Assembly: GCA_905216075.1 (NCBI GenBank)
Contig: CAJMSO010000043.1
Span: 1-10,498, forward strand
Direction: 5' to 3'
Source of the DNA: an uncultured bacterium
Lineage (GTDB): Bacteria; Actinomycetota; Coriobacteriia; Coriobacteriales; Coriobacteriaceae
DNA length: 10,498 nt
Shown here: positions 5,279 through 10,498 of the stretch, one piece after another
Layout: each line of letters opens with the position of its first letter
Position numbering within the stretch: the stretch's first letter is position 1
Position numbers and translations under genes: made by a program
Notes under the pieces: generated by a model
What the model was told of the DNA's origin: nothing
What the model saw: only the letters and a program-made list of their open reading frames with translations
Database searches by the model: none

Positions 5279-5375
5279 GCGTTGTGACAAGAGACTGCTG
5301 CTAACCGCTCGCCCTATGTTTCCAAATGAATACGCTATGAGCGGTTGCGGCGGATTTTCCCCGCAAGCACTCTAG

Positions 5376-5421
5376 TATGCTAAAGTACCCAGAAGACCGG
5401 CGGAGCTATGCCGGTCTTCTG
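5376..5421 (+). promoter_or_regulatory. Probable his operon promoter -10 and 5' stem-loop
   Basis: TATGCT (5376-5381) is a plausible -10; no convincing -35 is visible. It is followed by a perfect 12-bp inverted repeat: CAGAAGACCGGC (5390-5401) and GCCGGTCTTCTG (5410-5421), with an 8-base loop. A start 7 bases past the -10 would place the stem at the very 5' end of the message. No U tract follows, so it is not an ordinary terminator. The ribosome site GAGGAGG (5442-5448) is outside the stem. I see no T-box core and no run of His codons, so neither classical his control system is evident. Confidence 0.5.
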
Positions 5422-5456
5422 CTCTATATGAAACACAGCATGAGGAGGCTCACCAG

Positions 5457-7172
5457 ATGACGGCCACACCGTGGGGATTCCGGGACATATTGCCCGAGGA
5501 GGCTCAGGCGCGCGAGGAGATCGCATATACGGTGAAGGGCTGCTTTAGGGAGCATCATTACCTGCCGGTCGAGACGCCGCTGCTCGAGGACAAGGGTTCG
5601 CTCGAGGAGGGCGGCCGCATTGCGGACACGCCGTTTAAGCTCTTTGACGATGATGGCCGCCTGCTGGTGGTCCGTCCCGACAACACATTGCCGATCGTGC
5701 GTCTGGTTTCGACCCGCATGCGCGCGGCCGACCTGCCCCTACGCCTTCGCTACGAGGCGCCGGTGGTTCGCGAGTGCCAGCGCAATGCCGGTGGCTCGCG
5801 CCAGTTTACACAGCTGGGCTTTGAGCTTATCGGTGCGGGCGATACCGCGGGCGATGTCGAGATCGTCTCGCTCGTGGCCGAGGCGGTGCGCAAGCTGGCA
5901 CTTCCCGATGCGCGCATTATCGCAGGTAGCGTGCGTCCGTTTAAGGAGCTGCTCGCGGCGTGCGAGGATCGCGAGCTGGCCGCCGAGGCCCTGCGCTGCG
6001 TGCACGCCAACGACTTTGTGGGCCTCGATGCCCGCGTGGCGGCAAGCACCGAGTCCGATGCCGTCAAGGCCGCCATTAGCGAGCTGCCGCGTTTGCACGG
6101 CGGTGCCGAGGTGCTCGACAGCGTGGACGCGCTGCTGGAGGCCGCCGGTATTGTCGCGCCGCTGACGCGCGAGCTGCGTGCCCTGGTCGAGGGCCTGGCA
6201 CCCGAGGACGCCCAGGTGCTGTCATTCGACTTCTCCATCATGAACTCGTTTGATTACTACACGGGCCTGGTCTTTAAGGCCTATGCCGGCGGCCTGCCCG
6301 ATCCGGTCGGTTCGGGCGGTCGCTACGACTCCATCTTTACCGGCGCATTTGGCGACGGTATCGAGGTGCCGGCGGCGGGCTTCGCCTTTTCGCTCGAGCG
6401 CCTGGAGGCCGCGCGCACCTCGGCCGAGGATGCCGCTTCCGATGGCGATCACGCCGCGGGCCGTGGCGCCAAGGGTCCGCTGCGCATTGCCGTGCCCAAG
6501 GGCTCGCTTAAGGCCGACACACTCGACGTGCTCGAGGCCGCGGGCCTGGATGTCTCTGAGCTGCGTGACCCCGGCCGTCACCTGATCGTGCGCGGTCGCG
6601 ACATGCGTGCCGGCGAGGGCGTGGTCGGAGATATCGAGTTTGTCATCGTGCGCCCCAGCGATGCGCCTGCCTTTGTGGGCTGCGGTGGTGCCGATTGCGG
6701 CATCTGCGGTTGGGACTCGCTCATTGAGGCAGACCTCAACCTGCTGCAGCTGGTCGACCTGGGCTATGGCCTGTGCACGTTTATCGAGGCGGAGCCCGCA
6801 TGGCGCGCCGGCCAGGCCGAGCGCAACTATGCCCGTCGCGGGTCGCTTCGCGTGGCCACCAAGTACCCGCGCATCGCGAGTGCCTGGTATGCCGAGCGCG
6901 GCGTGAACGCCGACATCGTTTCTCTGCACGGTAACATCGAGCTGGGCCCCATTGTCGGCATGACCGATCGCATCGTGGACATCACCGCCACGGGCGCCAC
7001 GCTGCGCGACAACGACCTGGTCATCACCGGCCGCATCATGGACTGCACGGCCCGCTTCTTTGTCAACCCGGGCGCCGCGCGTCTGGATCCGCGTGTGCGC
7101 AATCTGGCAGATCGCCTGGCCGTGGCCGTGAAGGACAAGCATTTTGAGCCCGTCGCGGGCTCGGCACAATAG
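5457..7172 (+). CDS. hisZ-hisG: HisZ-HisG fusion: ATP phosphoribosyltransferase regulatory and catalytic subunits in one chain
   Basis: This 571-residue protein would catalyse the first step of histidine synthesis, joining ATP and PRPP to phosphoribosyl-ATP. Residues 1 to about 318 are a HisZ domain, a histidyl-tRNA synthetase relative without tRNA role. It shows TPWGFRDILPEE (4-15), RPDNT (73-77), LRYEAPVVREC (97-107), FDYYTGLVF (265-273) and GSGGRYD (285-291). A hydrophilic linker (about 319-340) leads to a short-form HisG (about 341-571) with IAVPKGSL (344-351) and the PRPP loop DITATGATL (508-516). Short HisG lacks the C-terminal regulatory domain and needs HisZ, so the fusion fixes the pair 1:1. 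An unusual Cys409-x4-Cys414-x2-Cys417 cluster occupies the segment usually written G-A-A-D-L-G-I-V-G-K-D. ATG 5457 follows GAGGAGG by 8 bases. It heads the his operon. Confidence 0.93.
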   Translation: MTATPWGFRDILPEEAQAREEIAYTVKGCFREHHYLPVETPLLEDKGSLEEGGRIADTPFKLFDDDGRLLVVRPDNTLPIVRLVSTRMRAADLPLRLRYEAPVVRECQRNAGGSRQFTQLGFELIGAGDTAGDVEIVSLVAEAVRKLALPDARIIAGSVRPFKELLAACEDRELAAEALRCVHANDFVGLDARVAASTESDAVKAAISELPRLHGGAEVLDSVDALLEAAGIVAPLTRELRALVEGLAPEDAQVLSFDFSIMNSFDYYTGLVFKAYAGGLPDPVGSGGRYDSIFTGAFGDGIEVPAAGFAFSLERLEAARTSAEDAASDGDHAAGRGAKGPLRIAVPKGSLKADTLDVLEAAGLDVSELRDPGRHLIVRGRDMRAGEGVVGDIEFVIVRPSDAPAFVGCGGADCGICGWDSLIEADLNLLQLVDLGYGLCTFIEAEPAWRAGQAERNYARRGSLRVATKYPRIASAWYAERGVNADIVSLHGNIELGPIVGMTDRIVDITATGATLRDNDLVITGRIMDCTARFFVNPGAARLDPRVRNLADRLAVAVKDKHFEPVAGSAQ

Positions 7173-7209
7173 CGCGAGCGCGCACGGGCGCCCCAACGTA
7201 CGGGCTGCG

Positions 7210-7244
7210 GGCCGATTGGCGCCGCCGTCCGGCCTCTCGTTTTT
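7210..7244 (+). terminator. Weak terminator-like hairpin between hisZ-hisG and hisD
   Basis: GGCCG (7210-7214) pairs with CGGCC (7230-7234) over a 15-base loop. TTTTT (7240-7244) follows 5 bases later. The 105-base gap is long for this operon, where later genes touch. The short stem and displaced U run make full termination unlikely; partial attenuation or chance are both possible. Confidence 0.3.
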
Positions 7245-7277
7245 CGAACACAACCTCGACCGATAGGGGATACCGAT

Positions 7278-8714
7278 ATGAAGACCATCAAGCTTGCTCC
7301 CGGTGAGCGCCTCGTTACCAACCAGCTCAACCGCAAGGGTGTGCTGCCGCAAAACATCGTCGACGCCGCCCGCGATATCGTGGCCAACGTGCGTGCCAAC
7401 GGCGATGCCGCGGTGCGCGATTACTGTCAGCGTTTTGACGGTGTCGAGCTGCAGAGCTTCCGCCTGCCGCAAGAGCAGATCGATGCCGCGCTCGAAGGCC
7501 TCGACCCGGCCTTTGTCGCCGCGCTTGAGAAGGCCGCGCGCCAGATTCGCGAGTTCCACCAGCGCGAGGTCGAGCAGAGCTGGTTTACCACGCGTGTGGA
7601 CGGCACGATGCTCGGCGTTAAGGTGACCCCGCTCGCGGCGGCCGGCATCTATGTACCGGGCGGCCGCGCGCAATATCCCTCCACCGTGCTCATGAACGCC
7701 ATTCCCGCCAAGGTCGCCGGCGTCAAGCGCGTGGTTATGGTGACCCCGCCGCAAAAAGACGGCCTGATCAGCCCCTACACGCTCGCCGCGGCAAAGCTCG
7801 GCGGCGTGGACGAGATCTATATGGTGGGCGGCGCTCAGGCCGTGGCCGCACTTGCGTATGGTACCGAGACCATTCCGCGCGTCGACAAAATCACCGGACC
7901 GGGTAACGCCTTTGTTGCCGCGGCCAAGCAGATCGTCTCGGGTGACGTGGGTATCGATATGGTCGCCGGTCCCTCCGAGGTCTGCGTGCTGGCCGATACC
8001 ACGGCCAAGCCTATGGTGGTCGCGGCAGACCTGATGGCCCAGGCCGAGCACGATCCGCTGGCAGCCTGCTATCTGGTGACTTGCGACGAGCAGTTTGCGC
8101 GCGAGGTCGAGGCTGGCATCGACATCCTGGTGGCGCAGTCGCCGCGTGCCGAGATCACGCGCGCTTCGCTCGACAACGAAGGCACCATCGTGGTGGCCGC
8201 CGATATGGCTGCCGCCGTTGAGGCCGTGAACACCGTGGCGCCCGAGCACCTGGAGCTGCACTGCAAGGATGCGATGGGCCTGCTTGGCGGCATTCGCAAC
8301 GCCGGCGCCATCTTTGTGGGCGCTTGGAGCTCCGAGCCGCTTGGCGATTATGTTGCCGGCCCCAACCACACGCTGCCGACCGGCGGCACGGCCATGTTCT
8401 CCAACCCGCTTTCGGTCGAAGAGTTCGTTAAGCGCTCGAGCGTCATTTGCTATACGCCCGAGGGTCTGCTCTCCGACGCTCCCGCTACGCAGCGCCTGGC
8501 CGAGGCCGAGGGCCTGTGGGCGCACGCGCTCTCTGCCGCCCTGCGTCGTCGCGTGCTAGAGCAGGGCGAGGATGCCGTGAGTGCCGAGTCGCTGGCTGCG
8601 GCCGACCTGACCAAGGTCGCCTGGCCGGGTGATACGACCGCGACGGTCACCGAGGGCGTGGACCTGGCGGCGGCTGCGGGCGCGGATGGCGCTCCGACCG
8701 GCAAGGAGGCCTAA
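7278..8714 (+). CDS. hisD: Histidinol dehydrogenase
   Basis: This cytoplasmic zinc enzyme of 478 residues performs the last two steps of histidine synthesis, oxidising L-histidinol to histidine with two NAD. Visible motifs are AAGIYVPGGRAQYPS (121-135), KITGPGNAFVAAAK (204-217) and AGPSEV (230-235). The expected zinc ligands are Gln255 and His258 (MAQAEHDP), Asp357 (LGDYVAGPNH) and His416 (GLWAHA). Glu323-His324 in VAPEHLE are the catalytic pair. The core ends near residue 430; about 48 further residues form an Ala-rich low-complexity tail that is longer than usual. ATG 7278 follows AGGGGA by 7 bases. The tail encodes the ribosome site AAGGAGG of hisC, and hisC starts one base after this stop, so translation is coupled. 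Confidence 0.97.
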   Translation: MKTIKLAPGERLVTNQLNRKGVLPQNIVDAARDIVANVRANGDAAVRDYCQRFDGVELQSFRLPQEQIDAALEGLDPAFVAALEKAARQIREFHQREVEQSWFTTRVDGTMLGVKVTPLAAAGIYVPGGRAQYPSTVLMNAIPAKVAGVKRVVMVTPPQKDGLISPYTLAAAKLGGVDEIYMVGGAQAVAALAYGTETIPRVDKITGPGNAFVAAAKQIVSGDVGIDMVAGPSEVCVLADTTAKPMVVAADLMAQAEHDPLAACYLVTCDEQFAREVEAGIDILVAQSPRAEITRASLDNEGTIVVAADMAAAVEAVNTVAPEHLELHCKDAMGLLGGIRNAGAIFVGAWSSEPLGDYVAGPNHTLPTGGTAMFSNPLSVEEFVKRSSVICYTPEGLLSDAPATQRLAEAEGLWAHALSAALRRRVLEQGEDAVSAESLAAADLTKVAWPGDTTATVTEGVDLAAAAGADGAPTGKEA

Positions 8715-8715
8715 T

Positions 8716-9831
8716 ATGGCCGAGCTGACGCCTCGCATGAAGGAGCTTGTTCAGCCCTATCTGGCTGGTATTGAGCCCTATGATCCCAACTTTACGCCCA
8801 CGCGCATTAACCTTTCGGCCAACGAGAACACCTATCCCGTGCCGGCCGGTGTGCGCGAGGCGATCGACGCCGCTCTGGCTGCTACGCCGCTCAACCGCTA
8901 CCCCGATCCCATGTCCAACGACCTGCGCGACGAGCTCGCCGCTTGGCATGGCGTGACGCGCGAGAATATCTGCGTGGGCAACGGTGGAGACGAGCTGCTC
9001 TATAACTACCTGCTGGCGTTTGGCGGCGCGGGACGGACCCTGCTCAACTGCCCGCCGTGCTTTAGCGAATATGCGTTCTTTGCGTCGCTCTGCCAGACCG
9101 AAGTGCGCGACGCGTGGCGCGACCCCGCGACCTTTGAGCTCGACCAGGCAGCCGTGCTTGCGGCGGCGCCCGAGTGCAACCTGGCAATCGTGACCTCGCC
9201 CAACAATCCCACGGGCGACGTGGCGCCGCTCGACTTTGTCGCAGCGCTGTGCGATGCGTGCCCCGGCATGGTAATGGTCGACGAAGCCTACGTTGAGTTT
9301 GCCGACGATTCGTTTGGCGCGGCCACCACGGCGCAAGGCCTTATCGCCGAGCACCCCAACCTGGTGATTCTGCATACGCTGTCCAAGGCGTTTGGCGCCG
9401 CCGGCACGCGTCTGGGTTATGTGATTGCGGCACCCGAGGTCATCGACGTGTTCGCGGCGATTCGCCAGATCTATTCGGTCAACGTGCTGAGCCAGGCAAC
9501 CGCGCTTGCCTGCGTGCGTGCCCGCGATGCGTACACGCCCGTGGTGGCGCAGGTCGCATCCGAGCGCGAGCGCGAGCTGTGCGCCCTGCGCGCAATGGCT
9601 GCCGAGGGCCTGCCTGTGGAGGCATGGCCGAGCGCGGCGAACTTTGTGCTCGTGCGCACGCCGCATGCCACGCGCGTGCGTGAGCGCCTGCGCGACGAGT
9701 ATTCGATTTTGGTGCGCGACTTTAGCTACGCACCGGGGCTTGCGGACTGTCTGCGCATTACCGTGGGCACCCCGCAGGAAAACGATGAGGTGCTGGCCGC
9801 GTTTGCCGCGCTGGTGAAGGAGGAGATGTAG
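8716..9831 (+). CDS. hisC: Histidinol-phosphate aminotransferase
   Basis: This PLP-dependent fold-type I aminotransferase of 371 residues converts imidazole acetol phosphate and glutamate to histidinol phosphate and 2-oxoglutarate. Visible features are LSANENTYPVP (33-43), the glycine-rich GNGGDELL (88-95), SPNNPTG (161-167) with Asn164, DEAYVEF (189-195) with Asp189 and Tyr192, and the PLP lysine Lys224 in TLSKAFGAAGTRLGY (221-235). Arg347 in LRITVG binds the substrate acid group. ATG 8716 has AAGGAGG (8703-8709) 6 bases upstream. A longer frame from 8629 would lie inside hisD in another phase, with an arginine-rich extension foreign to the family. The gene lies 1 base after hisD and directly before hisB with no gap. 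Confidence 0.97.
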   Translation: MAELTPRMKELVQPYLAGIEPYDPNFTPTRINLSANENTYPVPAGVREAIDAALAATPLNRYPDPMSNDLRDELAAWHGVTRENICVGNGGDELLYNYLLAFGGAGRTLLNCPPCFSEYAFFASLCQTEVRDAWRDPATFELDQAAVLAAAPECNLAIVTSPNNPTGDVAPLDFVAALCDACPGMVMVDEAYVEFADDSFGAATTAQGLIAEHPNLVILHTLSKAFGAAGTRLGYVIAAPEVIDVFAAIRQIYSVNVLSQATALACVRARDAYTPVVAQVASERERELCALRAMAAEGLPVEAWPSAANFVLVRTPHATRVRERLRDEYSILVRDFSYAPGLADCLRITVGTPQENDEVLAAFAALVKEEM

Positions 9832-10419
9832 ATGGGCCGTTATGCCGAGGTGACCCGCAAGACGGGTGAGACCGACATTGTCGTCAAGCTCGACCTGGAC
9901 GGAAGCGGCGTGTGCGATATCTCGACCGGAGTGCCGTTTTTCGACCATATGCTCAACGCCTTTGGTCGCCATGGACTGTTTGATTTGACGGTGCATGCGG
10001 TAGGCGACGTTGAGGTCGACGCGCATCACACCGTCGAGGACACGGGCATTGTGCTGGGCGAGGCATTTTGCAAGGCGCTGGGCGACAAGGCGGGCATTAC
10101 GCGCTTTGCCGACGCGGCGATTGCCATGGACGAGACGCTCGTGATGGCTGCCGTGGACATTTCGGGTCGCGGCCAGGCCTACTGCGAGCTGCCCGTGCCG
10201 ACCGAGCGCGTGGGCAGCTTCGATACCGAGCTGGCCGTTGAATTCTTCTATGCCTTCGCACGCGATGCCAAGCTCACGCTGCACGTGCGCGAACTGGCGG
10301 GTGACAACTCGCATCACATTATCGAGGCCGCCTTTAAGGCCGTGGGCCGCACGATGCGCCACGCCTGCGAGCTCGATCCCCGCGTGCAGGGCATCCCCAG
10401 CACCAAGGGCTCACTGTAA
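9832..10419 (+). CDS. hisB: Imidazoleglycerol-phosphate dehydratase (monofunctional)
   Basis: This metal-dependent dehydratase of 195 residues converts imidazole glycerol phosphate to imidazole acetol phosphate, the HisC substrate. The manganese-binding repeats are clear: FFDHMLNAFGRHGLFDL (36-52), DAHHTVEDTGI (63-73) with His65, His66 and Glu69, and HHIIEAAFKA (161-170) with His161, His162 and Glu165. The C-terminal IPSTKG (188-193) is typical. There is no N-terminal HAD phosphatase as in the bifunctional E. coli HisB, so histidinol-phosphatase is encoded elsewhere. ATG 9832 directly follows the hisC stop, and the AAGGAGGAG ribosome site is inside hisC, so the two are coupled. A short hairpin begins in its stop codon, before hisH. 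Confidence 0.97.
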   Translation: MGRYAEVTRKTGETDIVVKLDLDGSGVCDISTGVPFFDHMLNAFGRHGLFDLTVHAVGDVEVDAHHTVEDTGIVLGEAFCKALGDKAGITRFADAAIAMDETLVMAAVDISGRGQAYCELPVPTERVGSFDTELAVEFFYAFARDAKLTLHVRELAGDNSHHIIEAAFKAVGRTMRHACELDPRVQGIPSTKGSL

Positions 10420-10442
10420 CCTGCCCCTTTTTGGCAGGTTTT
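10418..10442 (+). other. Hairpin overlapping the hisB stop codon, before hisH
   Basis: AACCTGCC (10418-10425) pairs perfectly with GGCAGGTT (10433-10440) around a 7-base loop, followed by TT. The left arm starts within the hisB TAA, so ribosomes finishing hisB would cover it. The U run is short, so strong termination is unlikely; it may act as a weak attenuator or stabiliser between hisB and hisH. Confidence 0.5.
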
Positions 10443-10464
10443 GAATGGGAAAAGGGAGGGTCGC

Positions 10465-10498
10465 GTGGGCGAACCGAAGATCGTGGTGGTCGACTACC
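10465..10498 (+). CDS. hisH: 5' end of hisH, glutamine amidotransferase subunit of IGP synthase (partial)
   Basis: Eleven codons are visible from a GTG start at 10465, giving MGEPKIVVVDY before the window ends. The IVVVDY stretch matches the first beta strand of HisH, which usually reads as a hydrophobic run followed by DYG-x-GN. A strong AAAGGGAGG site (10451-10459) lies 5 bases upstream. An ATG at 10445 is in another frame and precedes the ribosome site. HisH supplies ammonia from glutamine to HisF, making imidazole glycerol phosphate, the HisB substrate. The position after hisB is the common order in high-GC Gram-positives. The rest of the gene is outside the window. Confidence 0.8.
   Translation, partial: MGEPKIVVVDY

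Noticed and set aside
4046..5290. 414-codon open frame on the minus strand across the deglycase
   Set aside because: It is a mirror of the extreme GC3 of the + strand gene, which removes stop codons from the antisense frame. The product is low-complexity (Val, Leu, Ala, His, Asp, Glu) and has no ribosome site or family signature.
5428..5460. Ten-residue leader peptide MKHSMRRLTR overlapping the hisZ-hisG start as ATGA
   Set aside because: It has a single His codon, no ribosome site of its own, and the ribosome site of hisZ-hisG lies inside it, so it does not look like a his attenuator peptide.
6222..8525. 767-codon open frame on the minus strand across hisZ-hisG and hisD
   Set aside because: Both + strand genes have full family motifs. 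The antisense product looks like random His/Gly/Arg-rich translation of GC-rich DNA.
8647..10362. 571-codon open frame on the minus strand across hisC and hisB
   Set aside because: Shadow of well-supported hisC and hisB; its composition is typical of antisense frames and no start signal is visible.
1..10498. Mobile elements, CRISPR arrays, tRNA or rRNA genes
   Set aside because: I saw no transposase or integrase motifs, no regular short repeats with spacers, and no tRNA-like or rRNA-like sequence on either strand.

Overview
The window reads as a high-GC Gram-positive chromosome, most likely a gut Coriobacteriia such as Collinsella or a close relative (inference from base composition, strong GGAGG-type ribosome sites, a mannose-family PTS and a histidine operon headed by a HisZ-HisG fusion). 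Every supported gene lies on the + strand. No tRNA, rRNA, insertion sequence, integrase or CRISPR array is visible.

Positions 1-5278 hold a sugar-uptake locus. It begins with the last 44 bases of a sugar isomerase (SIS) domain gene. Then come EIIA (66-485) and EIIB (543-1025) of a mannose/fructose/sorbose-family PTS, a GC hairpin, a promoter with a repeated TTGGTAT motif and a long structured leader, EIIC (1320-2093) and EIID (2083-2907). A strong terminator-like hairpin follows, then a TIM-barrel epimerase resembling FrlC (3020-3865), a second promoter with the same motif pair, and a complete SIS-domain deglycase resembling FrlB/GfrE/GfrF/FraB (4133-5194) with its own terminator. The likely job is uptake with phosphorylation of a glycated amino acid (Amadori product, fructoselysine or a relative), optional epimerisation, and cleavage to a hexose 6-phosphate plus the free amino acid. 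The PTS would replace the permease and kinase of the Escherichia coli frl system. The exact substrate cannot be read from sequence.

Two things stand out here. The 44 bases at the window start are identical to the end of the complete deglycase gene, stop codon included, and diverge directly after it, so the PTS genes lie between two copies of the same or a very similar gene. In addition, the complete deglycase has G or C at the third position of every sense codon except one, unlike its neighbours. Two promoters share the same bipartite operator, which suggests one regulator, encoded outside the window, controls the locus.

Positions 5376-10498 hold the start of a histidine biosynthesis operon: a leader with a perfect 12-bp stem-loop, hisZ-hisG fused in one reading frame, hisD, hisC, hisB and the first 11 codons of hisH with a GTG start. 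hisD/hisC and hisC/hisB are separated by 1 and 0 bases, so these are probably translationally coupled. The fused HisZ-HisG would perform the first step of the pathway, and HisD, HisC, HisB and HisH later steps. HisB has only the dehydratase domain, so histidinol-phosphate phosphatase must be encoded elsewhere.
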